A stretch of 64,000 nt of DNA from Marichromatium gracile (GCF_004343155.1 NZ_SMDC01000011.1:62001-126000), one strand, 5' to 3'; positions 17,946-27,140 are shown, numbered from the stretch's first letter. Made by a program: numbers and translations. Notes: a model not told the origin generated them from the sequence alone.

Positions 17946-18018
17946 CGCCTTCGTCCCGTAGCGCTGCCGTGGCGGGTGCCGGGGGGGGGCAGGGCCCGGC
18001 AGGCCGGGCCCCGGGGTG

Positions 18019-18261
18019 TCAGCGCTCGCCGTTGTCCTCGAGCTGGTCGGTCGCCTGCTCGACCCGGTCCCCGGCACCCTCGAGTGCCTCGGTGACGGCG
18101 TCGCGAGCCTGCTCCAGCTGCTGACCGATCTGTTCGGCCTGTTGGTCGATCTTGCGTCCGGCCTCCTCGGCCGGTCCCTCCTGTTCACAGCCGGCGAGGA
18201 TCGGCGCGCCGAGCAGGCCGATGGTGAGCGCGAACGCGATACGGGGCGATGGGATGGTCAT
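18019..18261 (-). CDS. Small helical lipoprotein
   Basis: The 80-residue protein has a lipoprotein signal peptide ending in the lipobox LAGC (IGLLGAPILAGC), followed by a charged amphipathic helix (EEAGRKIDQQAEQIGQQLEQ and on) with heptad-like spacing. It resembles short apolipoprotein-like or entericidin-like envelope lipoproteins. The start at 18261 has a very strong AGGAGG site eight bases upstream. No specific function can be given. Confidence 0.8.
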   Translation of the reverse strand: MTIPSPRIAFALTIGLLGAPILAGCEQEGPAEEAGRKIDQQAEQIGQQLEQARDAVTEALEGAGDRVEQATDQLEDNGER

Positions 18262-18557
18262 CTCTACACCTCCTGTGCTGTCTCGGTGAGACGGTGTCGG
18301 GCGCTTGAGGATAGCGCCAGGATGTCGGTACATGGGGGCCTTGAAGATAGGCGGCGGGTCATTTCGGCCCGCCCGTCGAACTAGATAGGGACGTTTTTTT
18401 GCGCTGCAACATGATGAGCGGTCGTTGGAGTGGTCCCGCCGCCCTGTACTCTTGCTTCAGGTCCAGGGACGGAATTGCTGTAGGCGACCGATCGGATCGC
18501 TCGATGGGCTGTTCCGCATGTGCGATCCGCTGCGCAATCAGACCACGGAGATGCACG

Positions 18558-18908
18558 ATGACCGAAAATGACTGCTCAGGGGGCGACGCACCCCCCGCTG
18601 CACCCTGTGTCTTTCGTTGCTGGAGATGTACCCAGGCATCGTCCGGCGTCCGTTGGAGACATGGCTCGCGTTCGCCATCCGCGTTGCCCCTGCAGCGTCG
18701 CGCGGGCCTACGCAAGCCGCCCGATGGTGATGAGCTGGGGTGCGAACTCGCCCGGGCCTGGCTCGCCGCGACCCGGGCGGGGCGCTGGCGTCTGTCGGTA
18801 CAGACACGGGCCGCGCTCTGTCTGTTGGGTGGAGATGCCTCGCCATGGGAGACACTGATCGCCAGCAGTTTCGCCCGTTCCGGCGGTCGGCTGCGTTGGC
18901 ATGGCTGA
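18558..18908 (+). CDS. Possible small unknown protein
   Basis: I do not recognise this 116-residue frame. It is Arg- and Cys-rich at its N-terminus (CVFRCWRC) and has a helix-forming C-terminus (ELARAWLAATRAGRWRL). A GGAG lies about seven bases upstream of the start. Its stop overlaps the ATG at 18901 upstream of the next gene. Codon use is only weakly gene-like and the opposite strand is also open, so this could be spurious. Confidence 0.3.
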   Translation: MTENDCSGGDAPPAAPCVFRCWRCTQASSGVRWRHGSRSPSALPLQRRAGLRKPPDGDELGCELARAWLAATRAGRWRLSVQTRAALCLLGGDASPWETLIASSFARSGGRLRWHG

Positions 18909-18948
18909 TGACGTGCGCGTCTTGTCTCCTGCGGGAGTACATCGACCG

Positions 18949-19404
18949 ATGAGCTTGCAATGGTTGGTGCACGGATGGCGTGTGATGATGGGGGCGCTGT
19001 CGCTGACGGTGCTGCTCGGTCTGACCGATGTCCTGGCCCAGGATGGACTGCTGCTGACACCGGGAGAGCGCCAGGGCATCGGTTATGTGAGCGGTGGGGT
19101 CGGACTCGACGAACGTCGTTATCTCGATACACGCCTCGGCATCGACTACAACCTCAAGCTCGAGTTCGCGCTGCACGACGGTCGCTATCTCGGCGACGTC
19201 GCGGTCGAGATCCTCGGCGCCGATGGCGGGCCGCTGGTGTCGCTGCATTCCCCCGGGCCCTGGCTGCTGCTGCGCCTGCCGGAAGGGCGTTACCGGATTC
19301 GTGCCCGGACGCTGTCGCGCTCCTTCGAGCAGTCGATCAACCTGGAGTCAGACACCCCCGGAACTCTGATCTTCAATGGCTGGCGGGACACACCCGTGCC
19401 TTGA
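18949..19404 (+). CDS. Secreted protein of unknown function
   Basis: The 151-residue protein has a clear signal peptide (RVMMGALSLTVLLGLTDVLA, cleavage before QDG). A beta-rich domain follows with VAVEILGADGGPLVSLHSPG and LLRLPEGRYRIRARTLSR, a pattern seen in carboxypeptidase-regulatory-like beta-sandwich domains, and it ends GTLIFNGWRD. It is probably periplasmic. I chose the ATG at 18949 because it has GGGAG upstream and gives a standard signal peptide; in-frame ATGs also exist at 18901 and 18985. Confidence 0.65.
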   Translation: MSLQWLVHGWRVMMGALSLTVLLGLTDVLAQDGLLLTPGERQGIGYVSGGVGLDERRYLDTRLGIDYNLKLEFALHDGRYLGDVAVEILGADGGPLVSLHSPGPWLLLRLPEGRYRIRARTLSRSFEQSINLESDTPGTLIFNGWRDTPVP

Positions 19405-19770
19405 CGTCGCGCGCAAGCGCGGCCATGTCGTTCAGCCTCCGCTCCTCCTCCTTCCGCTGTCGCCGCCCCGTCGAACCCTTGGTCGGCCTTGCGACCCGGA
19501 TCACCCCTTGACCTCGTTGGCGGATGCCGCTCTGGTGATCGCCGTGGCGTGGGATTGTCATCGGTGATTCGGGGTTGAACAGCGCCCGCGCCTTGTCGCA
19601 GGATTCCATCAATCATCGCCGCATGTGGCCTTGCAAGGCCCATGGACGGGGGCGTGATGCTCTGGATGCGAGACGGTGCCCGGCGGGTCCATGCGTGCCC
19701 CGTGCCTGTCGTCTCGTTCCGTTGGCCAAGGCCGTCGTCCGGGATGTGGCGGCCCCGAGGAGTGAAGAAG
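19405..19770. other. Intergenic, no supported gene
   Basis: No frame here has both a ribosome site and recognisable protein features. A basic 62-codon minus-strand frame exists at 19373-19561 but has no ribosome site and overlaps the preceding gene. The promoter of the HD-domain gene presumably lies in the right half. Confidence 0.4.
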
Positions 19771-20319
19771 ATGACGACGATGCAGTATGAGTCCCTGGCC
19801 GACTTCGTGCGCGCGCTCGATTTCGCCGCCGACAAGCACCGCGACCAGCGCCGCAAGGACGAGCGTGCCTCGCCCTATATCAACCACCCGATCGCCCTGA
19901 CCCGGGTGCTGATCGACGAGGCCGGGGTGACTGACCCCGTGGTGCTCTGTGCCGCGCTGCTGCACGACACCATCGAGGACACCGCCACCACCGAGGCCGA
20001 GCTGATCGAGCACTTCGGGGATACCGTCACCGCCGTGGTGCTCGAGGTCAGCGACGACAGGTCGCTGGCCCAGCACGAGCGTAAACGGCTGCAGATCGAG
20101 CACGCCCCGCAGCTCTCCGAGCAGGCCCGCTTGGTCAAGCTCGCCGACAAGATCTGCAACCTGCGCGACATCCTCGACTCGCCCCCACCGGACTGGAGCC
20201 GTGAGCGCCAGCGCGCCTATTTCGACTGGGCCGGACAGGTGATCGACGGCCTGCGCGGGACCCACGCCGCGCTCGAGGCGGTCTTCGATCAGGTCCATGC
20301 CCAGGGGCGCGAACTCTGA
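19771..20319 (+). CDS. MESH1-like HD-domain hydrolase (small alarmone hydrolase / NADPH-phosphatase family)
   Basis: The 182-residue single HD-domain protein has metal ligands in H39 (YINHP), the H65-D66 pair with E69-D70 (ALLHDTIED), and D126 (KLADKICNLRD). The sequence is very close to the MESH1 group, which hydrolyses the 3'-pyrophosphate of (p)ppGpp in vitro, and in animals NADPH. It has no synthetase, TGS or ACT domain, so it is not RelA/SpoT. The start at 19771 is supported by GAGGAG ten bases upstream. Substrate preference between (p)ppGpp and NADPH cannot be told from sequence. Confidence 0.85.
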   Translation: MTTMQYESLADFVRALDFAADKHRDQRRKDERASPYINHPIALTRVLIDEAGVTDPVVLCAALLHDTIEDTATTEAELIEHFGDTVTAVVLEVSDDRSLAQHERKRLQIEHAPQLSEQARLVKLADKICNLRDILDSPPPDWSRERQRAYFDWAGQVIDGLRGTHAALEAVFDQVHAQGREL

Positions 20320-21156
20320 AGCGGTGTCTACGACAGCGCCGCCAGTGCCTGCTCCAGCCGGCCGAAGCCAGCCCTTATCCAGCTGCACTCTTGGTTGCGG
20401 GTGGGGCGCTTGCCGGTATCTCGGTGCACTGAGCGCCAATGCCTCAGAAGACGAGACATATCCGCGCTTCCGTTCGGACGCGTCTGTAGAGCCTCTCCCG
20501 AGAAACGACGCAGCTCCTTGAGCTGATGCCCGTGCGCTATGGGTTGGAATGCCTGCTTTACTGCCCTGGCGTGCGAGCCCTCTCTGACCGATTCGTGCTC
20601 ATTCGAGAAAGACGTCGAGGATGGCATCGATTTCGATTCGAACGCCGTATGTGTCGACCAGATCCAGGAGTAGGCCGAGTACGGTGGGTTGCGGTTGTAT
20701 ACGAGCGCGTCGATCAATGGTGGCGCCATTGTGGGTAGCCGTTGGCGATCCATGCGGTTTCGGTGGCGTTGAAGGGCCGTAATGCGACAGCCTGCTATAG
20801 CGGCGCCTCGTGACCTGATCGGGGTGTTGCGGTGTCTGCCAGGCGTCATGGCGTCACCTTCATCGGCCGGGCGCTGGATCTGCCCAAGCGCTAACTGAAT
20901 GCCTCGGTGCGCTGTGCCGAGGTCGACGCCCCGGAGCAGCAGCGACCGCTCTGGACCAAGCCGGCACCGCTCAGCACGATACTCGAGCGCGCGCTCGATA
21001 TCGGGACGCCTACGGCGTTGCGGGTATGGTTCGGCACGGTGTGCCCGTGGCCTGGGTGCCGGGGAGGCTCGTGTGGGCGCTGATTCGTGAGCAAGGCCTG
21101 CGGGGGAGGGCACCTGCAGCACTGCCAGCTCGTGAACGATGTGATCTCCGCGCAAC
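20320..21156. other. Decayed DNA without an intact gene
   Basis: This stretch of about 840 bases between the HD gene and the ssrA terminator has no intact gene. Its right half holds a transposase relic. In the left half a minus-strand segment near 20600-20720 reads ARIQPQPTVLGLLLDLV and continues for 17 more codons to a stop, but it lacks a start and is broken upstream. It looks like a fragment of an unrecognised gene. Confidence 0.5.
20832..21103 (+). pseudogene. Remnant of an IS701-like transposase
   Basis: Translation of the plus strand from 20832 gives RHGVTFIGRALDLPKR, then an in-frame TAA at 20892-20894. It continues as RCAEVDAPEQQRPLWTKPA and LSTILERALDIGTP. After a frame change it reads GVPVAWVPG and LIREQGLR. 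The order and wording follow the catalytic-core segment of IS701-family transposases (R.LYLP..W, then C...GVP, then TKP.LA..ML.RAL..GVP, then AWVT.D.VYG). Both ends are missing and no terminal repeats were found. Family assignment is from memory of the motif. Confidence 0.6.
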
Positions 21157-21187
21157 AAAAAAGGCCAACCATGACTGGTTGGCCTTT
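21157..21187 (-). terminator. Intrinsic terminator of ssrA
   Basis: Read on the minus strand, AAAGGCCAACC pairs with GGTTGGCCTTT around a six-base loop and continues into a run of six T. It starts about 10 bases after the tmRNA 3' end. Confidence 0.92.
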
Positions 21188-21197
21188 GCTGCTTGCT

Positions 21198-21554
21198 TGG
21201 TGGAGGCGGCGGGAATCGAACCCGCGTCCGCAAGCCCTCTGCCCTCGGTCCTACATGCTTAGCCCACTCTATTGTTTTTAGCCTTCTGCCGCCCGAAGGG
21301 CAGGGCGATCAGTCGGCGATTCCGTTAGGTTTTAGTGGATCAGGTCCGGACTCCCGTCACCACGATCCTGTGTGAGGTTACCCCTGGAATCCGCCGCCCA
21401 CAGGCAAGTGACGGTCAGAGGCCCGCTGGGATTAAGCAGCGAGAGCGTAGTTGTCGTCGTTGGCAACTATAAGTTTGCGGAGGGTTTTACGAGGTCAACC
21501 GCACCTCGGCATGCACCTTAGGTTTCGCGACCCACGTCGAAGCCAGTCGCCCCC
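21198..21554 (-). ncRNA. ssrA: tmRNA, tag peptide ANDDNYALAA
   Basis: This tRNA-mRNA hybrid rescues stalled ribosomes with SmpB. Its 5' end GGGGGCG pairs with CGCCTCC at the 3' end, which is followed by ACCA. The 3' part contains the T-arm GGTTCGATTCCCG. The internal reading frame on the minus strand (21464 down to 21432) encodes ANDDNYALAA followed by TAA, starting at the GCC resume codon. The total is 357 bases, a usual one-piece tmRNA length. It is flanked by its own promoter and terminator, with smpB just upstream. Confidence 0.97.
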
Positions 21555-21568
21555 TTAAGTGAAAGGAC

Positions 21569-21597
21569 ACTATAGAAGAGCCGGGGTTCCCCGGCAA
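21569..21597 (-). promoter_or_regulatory. Sigma70 promoter of ssrA
   Basis: On the minus strand, TTGCCG and TATAGT are separated by 17 bases, and the -10 ends 15 bases before the mature 5' end of tmRNA. The spacer contains CCGGGG-TT-CCCCGG, which may also end smpB transcripts. Confidence 0.75.
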
Positions 21598-21634
21598 GTG
21601 CGGTGTGCCGGGGCGGGGCACGGATCGCCGCGGC

Positions 21635-22114
21635 TCAGTTGCCCTTGAACAGCCGCTCCTTCTCGCGTTGCCAGTCACGATCCTTCTCGGTGGTGCGCTT
21701 GTCGTGTTGCTTCTTGCCCTTGCCGAGGCCGATCTCGAGCTTGGCGCGACCGCGCTTCCAGTACATGGCCGTGGGCACCAGGGTGAAGCCGGCGCGCTCG
21801 GTCTGGCCGATCAGGCGGTTGAGTTCGTGGCGCTTGAGCAGCAGCTTGCGCGATCGCGTGGGGTCGGGGTTGATGTGGGTGGAGGCGGTCTGCAGCGGCG
21901 AGATGTGGGCGCCGATCAGGTAGCCTTCGCCATGGAGGATCTTGACGTAGCTCTCCTTGAGCTGGATGCGCCCGGCGCGCAGGCTCTTGACCTCCCAGCC
22001 CTCGAGTGCCAAGCCCGCCTCAAGGCGTTGCTCGATGAAGTAGTCGTGGCTCGCCTTCTTGTTGAGCGCGATGGTCGAGCCGCCGTCGGTCTTGTTCTTC
22101 TTTCCTTTAGCCAT
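21635..22114 (-). CDS. smpB: SsrA-binding protein
   Basis: The 159-residue tmRNA partner is needed for trans-translation. Visible family motifs are [55 protein letters not shown] and the basic C-terminal tail with KGKKQHDKR. It starts MAKGKKNK; a longer frame from a TTG at 22210 is unlikely. Placement 80 bases upstream of ssrA on the same strand fits the usual pairing. Confidence 0.97.
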   Translation of the reverse strand: MAKGKKNKTDGGSTIALNKKASHDYFIEQRLEAGLALEGWEVKSLRAGRIQLKESYVKILHGEGYLIGAHISPLQTASTHINPDPTRSRKLLLKRHELNRLIGQTERAGFTLVPTAMYWKRGRAKLEIGLGKGKKQHDKRTTEKDRDWQREKERLFKGN

Positions 22115-22204
22115 GTCGCGAGTGTAATCGATAGTCGAGGTAGGGCGGTACGGGAGGCGAGCGCCTGTCCAGCCCCCATGATACGCACATCCACGCCCTT
22201 TGGC

Positions 22205-22233
22205 TTGCAAGGGATAGGCTAAGCGGGTAGATT
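22205..22233 (+). promoter_or_regulatory. Candidate sigma70 promoter of tpiA-secG
   Basis: TTGCAA and TAGATT are spaced by 17 bases, ending 30 bases before the tpiA start. A GGACGGAG ribosome site follows. Confidence 0.6.
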
Positions 22234-22263
22234 ACCCGGCTCGATCAGGACGGAGTCTTTGCC

Positions 22264-23028
22264 ATGCGAGCGCCACTGATTGCAGGGAACTGGAAGATGA
22301 ACGGCAGCAAGCGCGACGCGCAGCTGCTGTTCGGCGGTGTATCAGCGGGAGCCGCCTCGCTCCAAGGGGTCGAGGTCGCGGTCTGTCCCCCTTTCCCCTA
22401 TCTGGCGCTCGGTGAGGCCGAACTCGCCGATGGCGTGGTGCGTCTCGGCGCCCAGGACGTCAGCGCCGAGTCCGCTGGTGCCTATACCGGCGAGATCGCG
22501 GCAGCGATGCTGGCCGAGTTCGACTGTCGCTACGTGATCTGTGGGCACTCCGAGCGCCGTGAGTATCACGCCGAATCAGACGCCCTGATTGCGCGCAAGC
22601 TGCAATCGGTCATCGCCAGCGGGATGCGTCCCATCCTCTGCATCGGCGAGACGCTGGAGCAGCGCGAGCGCGGCGAGACCGAGGCGGTCATCGCCGCACA
22701 ACTCGATGGCGTGCTCCAGGTTGCCGGCATCGAGGTCTTCGCTGCGCTCGACATCGCTTACGAGCCGGTCTGGGCGATCGGTACCGGCAAGACCGCGACT
22801 CCCGAACAGGCGCAGCAGGTCCACGCCTTCGTGCGCGCAAGAATTGCTGACTCGGATCAGCGTATTGCGCAGAAGCTGCGGATTCTCTACGGTGGCAGCA
22901 TGAAGCCCGGTAACGCAGCCGAGCTGCTGGCGCAGCCGGATATCGACGGTGGACTGATCGGCGGCGCGTCGCTGGACGTTGATGATTTTCTCGCGATCTG
23001 TCGCGCCGCAGAGGCCGCGGCAGGTTAG
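22264..23028 (+). CDS. tpiA: Triose-phosphate isomerase
   Basis: The enzyme interconverts dihydroxyacetone phosphate and glyceraldehyde-3-phosphate in glycolysis and the Calvin cycle. The 254-residue TIM barrel shows GNWKMNGS near the N-terminus (substrate Asn/Lys), ICGHSERRE (catalytic His), AYEPVWAIGTGKTATPEQA (catalytic Glu and mobile loop) and ILYGGSMKPGNA (phosphate site). It is followed by secG after 20 bases, a conserved proteobacterial pairing. Confidence 0.98.
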   Translation: MRAPLIAGNWKMNGSKRDAQLLFGGVSAGAASLQGVEVAVCPPFPYLALGEAELADGVVRLGAQDVSAESAGAYTGEIAAAMLAEFDCRYVICGHSERREYHAESDALIARKLQSVIASGMRPILCIGETLEQRERGETEAVIAAQLDGVLQVAGIEVFAALDIAYEPVWAIGTGKTATPEQAQQVHAFVRARIADSDQRIAQKLRILYGGSMKPGNAAELLAQPDIDGGLIGGASLDVDDFLAICRAAEAAAG

Positions 23029-23048
23029 CCCAGGGTAACGAGTCAGGC

Positions 23049-23537
23049 ATGCAAACCATTTTGACAATTGTCCAGGTCTTCCTGTCGTTGGGCCTGATAG
23101 GCTTGGTCCTCATTCAGCACGGCAAGGGCGCTGACGCTGGAGCCGCTTTCGGAAGCGGTGCATCGCAGACCGTCTTCGGTTCGCAGGGGTCAGGTTCCTT
23201 CCTGACGCGAGCGACCGCGATCCTCGCGACACTGTTCTTCCTGACCAGCATGGCGCTGGCCTATTTCGCGACCCAAGTCAGCGAGCCGGAAGGCTTCATG
23301 GAAGACATGGATGATGCCGTGCTGATCGAGGCCGCGCCGGAAACCCTGGTGCCGTCCGACGTGCCCTCGGTCCCTGGCGTGGACGCCGGTGACAGCGCCG
23401 CTCCGGGCGCTTCCGACATCCCCGCTGCGCCTGCAGCAGAAATTTCTGTTGACAACGACGAAAATTCTGCTAATGTAGTGGGACACGCTGACGGGCAGGC
23501 AGATGATGCATCTGTCGAGACCGGTAACAGCGAATAA
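23049..23537 (+). CDS. secG: Preprotein translocase subunit SecG
   Basis: This inner-membrane protein assists SecYE export. Two transmembrane helices are separated by the family motif: LTIVQVFLSLGLIGLVLIQHGKGADAG, then FGSGASQTVFGSQGSGSFLTR, then ATAILATLFFLTSMALAYFAT. The 162 residues exceed the usual 110 or so because of a long Asp/Ala/Pro-rich cytoplasmic tail. tRNA-Leu begins eight bases after the stop, so they are probably co-transcribed. Confidence 0.95.
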   Translation: MQTILTIVQVFLSLGLIGLVLIQHGKGADAGAAFGSGASQTVFGSQGSGSFLTRATAILATLFFLTSMALAYFATQVSEPEGFMEDMDDAVLIEAAPETLVPSDVPSVPGVDAGDSAAPGASDIPAAPAAEISVDNDENSANVVGHADGQADDASVETGNSE

Positions 23538-23545
23538 AATTTATT

Positions 23546-23630
23546 GCCGACGTGGTGAAATTGGTAGACACGCTATCTTGAGGGGGTAGTGGCGAAAGCC
23601 GTGCCAGTTCGAGTCTGGCCGTCGGCACCA
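23546..23630 (+). tRNA. tRNA-Leu (anticodon GAG)
   Basis: The 85-base gene has acceptor pairing GCCGACG with CGTCGGC, D-arm GGTAGACAC, and anticodon loop CTATC-TTGAGGG-GGTAG giving GAG. It has a long class II variable arm, T-arm GGTTCGAGTC-like pairing (CCAGTTCGAGTCTGG) and an encoded CCA end. The location after secG matches many gammaproteobacteria. Confidence 0.97.
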
Positions 23631-23636
23631 AACAGC

Positions 23637-23671
23637 AAACGGCATACCAGTATCTGGTATGCCGTTTTTTT
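23637..23671 (+). terminator. Intrinsic terminator after tRNA-Leu
   Basis: AACGGCATACCAG-TAT-CTGGTATGCCGTT is followed by six further T. It ends the tpiA-secG-tRNA unit before the nuo promoter. Confidence 0.93.
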
Positions 23672-23730
23672 ATGCCGGGATCGATATTCTAAGGGATTGA
23701 AAATCCTAATATTTTTGATTGAGCGCCGGG

Positions 23731-23760
23731 TTGACACTGTCGTTGACGCTGCACTAGACT
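23731..23760 (+). promoter_or_regulatory. Candidate sigma70 promoter of the nuo operon
   Basis: A consensus -35 TTGACA and a -10 TAGACT are separated by 18 bases, in an AT-richer stretch between the tRNA terminator and nuoA. Confidence 0.65.
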
Positions 23761-23805
23761 CAATCTTCCGGCTTTATAAGCAAACCATGAAACACGGGGG
23801 TCAAG

Positions 23806-24162
23806 GTGCTCGAGAACTATTTGCCCATCCTGATCTTTATCCTCGTGGGGATCCTGGTGGGTGTCGGGTCGCTCGGGCTCGGGTACCTGTTGGGACCGCG
23901 CCGACCGGATCAGGAAAAGGACTCCCCCTACGAGTGCGGCTTCGAGGCCTTCGAGAACGCACGTCTGAAGTTCGACGTCCGTTACTACTTGGTCGCAATC
24001 CTCTTTATCTTGTTCGATCTGGAGATCGCCTTCCTCTTTCCCTGGGCGGTCGTACTGGATGACCTTGGGGTGTTCGCCTTCTGGTCGATGGCGATCTTCC
24101 TCGGCATCCTGGTGGTCGGCTTCATCTACGAGTGGAAGAAGGGCGCACTGGAATGGGAATAG
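23806..24162 (+). CDS. nuoA: NADH-quinone oxidoreductase subunit A
   Basis: This is a 118-residue membrane subunit of complex I with three helices. The conserved loop [21 protein letters not shown] lies between helices 1 and 2, and [13 protein letters not shown] in helix 2. It starts at a GTG with GGGG upstream. Its last codons overlap the nuoB start (ATGGGAATAG), implying coupled translation. It is the first gene of a continuous 14-gene operon. Confidence 0.97.
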   Translation: MLENYLPILIFILVGILVGVGSLGLGYLLGPRRPDQEKDSPYECGFEAFENARLKFDVRYYLVAILFILFDLEIAFLFPWAVVLDDLGVFAFWSMAIFLGILVVGFIYEWKKGALEWE

Positions 24163-24629
24163 AAGGGGTTCTTGAAGAAGGCATCGTCACCACGACGGCC
24201 GACAAGCTGATCAACTGGGCGCGCACCGGCTCGATGTGGCCGATGACCTTCGGTCTGGCCTGCTGCGCGATCGAGATGATGCACGCCGGCGCCGCGCGTT
24301 ACGACCTTGACCGCTTCGGCATCATCTTCCGCCCGAGTCCACGTCAATCCGACGTGATGATCGTCGCCGGCACCCTGGTCAACAAGATGGCCCCGGCGTT
24401 GCGCAAGGTCTACGATCAGATGGCCGAGCCGCGCTGGGTGATCTCCATGGGCTCCTGCGCCAATGGTGGCGGTTACTATCATTACGCCTATTCCGTCGTG
24501 CGCGGCTGCGATCGCATCGTGCCGGTGGATGTCTACGTGCCCGGCTGTCCGCCGACCGCCGAGGCGCTGCTCTACGGCATTCTGCAGCTGCAGAACAAGA
24601 TCCGCCGAACGAACACCATCGCCCGCTGA
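24153..24629 (+). CDS. nuoB: NADH-quinone oxidoreductase subunit B
   Basis: The 158-residue peripheral-arm subunit carries the N2 [4Fe-4S] cluster that reduces quinone. The cluster motif is visible as [33 protein letters not shown] and [17 protein letters not shown] chose the ATG at 24153 ([10 protein letters not shown]), which overlaps the end of nuoA; a frame starting 21 bases earlier is less likely. Confidence 0.98.
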   Translation: MGIEGVLEEGIVTTTADKLINWARTGSMWPMTFGLACCAIEMMHAGAARYDLDRFGIIFRPSPRQSDVMIVAGTLVNKMAPALRKVYDQMAEPRWVISMGSCANGGGYYHYAYSVVRGCDRIVPVDVYVPGCPPTAEALLYGILQLQNKIRRTNTIAR

Positions 24630-24646
24630 AGCAGTCTCCATAATCC

Positions 24647-25357
24647 ATGTCTACAGAGCACCTGACCCGCAACGCCAGGCTGGATGCGCTCGCCGCTACT
24701 CTTCGCGAGCAGTTCGCGGAACACGGCTGTGAGCTGCTGGAGCAGTTTGGTGAGCTGACCCTGGTGGTACCCGCTGAGCGTCTGCTCGACGTGTGCCTGA
24801 CCCTGCGCGACCACGAGGCGTTGCGCTTCGAGCAGCTGATCGACGTCTGCGGCGTCGATTACGCCGCCTACGGCGAGTCCGAGTGGGAGACCGAGACGGC
24901 CTCCTTCACCGGCTTCGGGCGCGGCGTCGATCGCGATCCCGAACTCGAACTCGACGACCCCAAGCGCTTCGCGGTGGCCTACCACCTGCTCTCGCTGGCC
25001 TACAACCGCCGGTTGCGGTTGCGGGTCCATGCCGGTGGCGCCCAGCCGATGGTCGACTCGGTGGTCGATCTCTGGCCGGCGGCCAACTGGTTCGAGCGCG
25101 AGGCCTTCGACCTCTACGGCATCCTCTTCCGCGGTCACCCCGACCTGCGTCGCATCCTCACCGACTACGGCTTCGTCGGGCATCCCTTCCGCAAGGACTT
25201 CCCGCTGATCGGCCAGGTCGAGATGCGCTACGACCCCGAGCAGGCCCGTGTGGTCTACGAGCCGGTCTCGATCGAGCCGCGGGTGCTGGTGCCGCGCGTG
25301 ATCCGTGGCGAGGCACCCGCCGGGTCCGATCCCAGCCAGGAGCCAGGTGATGCCTGA
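24647..25357 (+). CDS. nuoC: NADH-quinone oxidoreductase subunit C
   Basis: The 236-residue connecting subunit of complex I has the 30-kDa subunit signature [20 protein letters not shown] followed by [20 protein letters not shown]. It is separate from nuoD here, unlike the fused NuoCD of E. coli. The nuoD start overlaps its end by eight bases. Confidence 0.97.
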   Translation: MSTEHLTRNARLDALAATLREQFAEHGCELLEQFGELTLVVPAERLLDVCLTLRDHEALRFEQLIDVCGVDYAAYGESEWETETASFTGFGRGVDRDPELELDDPKRFAVAYHLLSLAYNRRLRLRVHAGGAQPMVDSVVDLWPAANWFEREAFDLYGILFRGHPDLRRILTDYGFVGHPFRKDFPLIGQVEMRYDPEQARVVYEPVSIEPRVLVPRVIRGEAPAGSDPSQEPGDA

Positions 25358-26609
25358 GATTCGCAACTACACCATCAACTTCGGTCCCCAGCACCCCTCG
25401 GCCCACGGCGTGCTGCGTCTGGTGCTCGAACTCGACGGTGAGGTCATCCAGCGCGCCGATCCGCACGTCGGCCTGCTGCATCGCGCCACCGAGAAGCTCG
25501 CCGAGAGCAAGCCCTACAACCAGAGCATCGGTTACATGGACCGGCTCGACTATGTCTCGATGATGTGCAACGAGCACGGCTACGTGCGCGCCATCGAGCA
25601 GCTGCTCGGGGTCGAGGTGCCGGAGCGCGCGCAGTACATCCGCACCATGTACGACGAGATCACGCGCATCCTCAACCACCTGATGTGGTTGGCCGCGCAT
25701 GCGCTCGATATCGGCGCGATGAGCGTGTTCCTCTACTGCTTCCGCGAGCGCGAGGACCTGTTCGATTGCTACGAGGCGGTCAGCGGCGCGCGCATGCACG
25801 CGACCTACTATCGTCCGGGCGGGGTCAACCGCGACCTCCCCGAGCGCATGCCGCAGTTCGACAAGGCCGGCTCCAAGTGGCACGGCGCCAAGGAGATGGC
25901 CCGGCGCAACGCCAATCGCCAGGGCTCGCTGCTCGACTTCCTCGAGGACTTCACCGAGCGCTTCCCCAAGCACGTCGACGAGTACGAGACCCTGCTCACC
26001 GACAACCGCATCTGGAAGCAGCGTACCGTCGGCATCGGCGTGGTCTCGCCCGAGCGCGCCCAGGCCCTCGGTTTCACCGGGCCGATGCTGCGTGGCTCGG
26101 GGATCGCCTGGGACCTGCGCAAGAAGCAGCCCTATGCCGCCTACGACAAGGTCGACTTCGACATCCCGATCGGCATCAACGGCGACTGCTACGATCGCTA
26201 TCTGGTGCGCATGGAGGAGATGCGCCAGTCCAACCGCATCATCCGTCAGTGCATCGACTGGCTGCGCGCCAACCCCGGTCCGGTGCGCATCGACGATGCC
26301 AAGGTGATCGCGCCCTCGCGCGAGCGGATGAAGGCGGACATGGAAGCCCTGATCCATCACTTCAAGCTCTTCAGCGAGGGCTATTGCACCCCGCCCGGCG
26401 AGGTCTATGCCGCGGTCGAGGCGCCCAAGGGCGAGTTCGGCTGCTACATCGTCTCCGACGGCGCCAACAAGCCCTACCGGCTGAAGATCCGCGCCCCCGG
26501 CTTCCCCCATCTGGCCGCCCTTGACGAGATGTCGCGCGGTCACATGATCGCCGACGTGGTGGCCATCATCGGGACGCTGGATATCGTCTTCGGGGAGATC
26601 GATCGCTGA
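25350..26609 (+). CDS. nuoD: NADH-quinone oxidoreductase subunit D
   Basis: The 419-residue 49-kDa-type subunit, related to hydrogenase large subunits, helps form the quinone site. It has [21 protein letters not shown] at the N-terminus, [25 protein letters not shown] and, near the end, [18 protein letters not shown]. Start [11 protein letters not shown] at 25350 overlaps nuoC, and its stop overlaps the nuoE ATG (TGATG). Confidence 0.98.
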   Translation: MPEIRNYTINFGPQHPSAHGVLRLVLELDGEVIQRADPHVGLLHRATEKLAESKPYNQSIGYMDRLDYVSMMCNEHGYVRAIEQLLGVEVPERAQYIRTMYDEITRILNHLMWLAAHALDIGAMSVFLYCFREREDLFDCYEAVSGARMHATYYRPGGVNRDLPERMPQFDKAGSKWHGAKEMARRNANRQGSLLDFLEDFTERFPKHVDEYETLLTDNRIWKQRTVGIGVVSPERAQALGFTGPMLRGSGIAWDLRKKQPYAAYDKVDFDIPIGINGDCYDRYLVRMEEMRQSNRIIRQCIDWLRANPGPVRIDDAKVIAPSRERMKADMEALIHHFKLFSEGYCTPPGEVYAAVEAPKGEFGCYIVSDGANKPYRLKIRAPGFPHLAALDEMSRGHMIADVVAIIGTLDIVFGEIDR

Positions 26610-27136
26610 TGAGTTTTCGTACCACACCGCTCACCGTCGCGCACGATCGCGACAAGTCGACCCTGTTCACCGCAGAGCTGCGCGAGGCGATCGATGCCTT
26701 GCTGACCCGCTACCCCGAGGACTGGCAGCAGTCGGCGGTGATGCCCGCACTGACCCTGCTGCAGGACGCCAACGGTGGCTGGCTCACCCGCGAGCTGATG
26801 GACGACCTGGCGGCCTATCTCGACATGCCCGAGGTCGCCGTCTACGAGGTCGCCACCTTCTACGGCATGTACGACCTCGAACCCCAGGGGCGGCACAAGG
26901 TCTGTGTCTGCAACAGCGTCTCCTGCATGTTGCGCGGCTCCGAGACGCTGATCGAGCACGTCGGTGAGAAGTACGGGGTGGGGCCGGGCGAGACCACCGC
27001 CGATGGTCGCTTCACCCTCAAGGAAGTCGAATGTCTCGGGGCCTGCCGCCATGCGCCGGCGGTGCTGGTCGACAAGACCTACCACGAGAACCTCTCGCCG
27101 GAGGCGCTCGACGAACTCATCGACGGGCTGGAGTGA
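26609..27136 (+). CDS. nuoE: NADH-quinone oxidoreductase subunit E
   Basis: The 175-residue 24-kDa-type subunit carries the N1a [2Fe-2S] cluster. Its four ligands are visible as C101 and C106 (VCNSVSCM region CVCNSVSC) and C142 and C146 ([10 protein letters not shown]). A thioredoxin-like domain is preceded by a helical N-terminus. It overlaps the nuoD stop by one base. Confidence 0.97.
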   Translation: MSFRTTPLTVAHDRDKSTLFTAELREAIDALLTRYPEDWQQSAVMPALTLLQDANGGWLTRELMDDLAAYLDMPEVAVYEVATFYGMYDLEPQGRHKVCVCNSVSCMLRGSETLIEHVGEKYGVGPGETTADGRFTLKEVECLGACRHAPAVLVDKTYHENLSPEALDELIDGLE

Positions 27137-27140
27137 GACC

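Noticed and set aside
19373-19561. Basic 62-codon minus-strand frame
   Set aside because: No ribosome site, overlaps the end of the preceding gene, no recognisable family.
20328-21233. Minus-strand 301-codon frame across the decayed region and into ssrA
   Set aside because: It starts inside the tmRNA gene and crosses the transposase relic on the wrong strand; not a plausible protein.
25158-26627. Long minus-strand frame opposite nuoD
   Set aside because: Antisense shadow of a strongly conserved gene.
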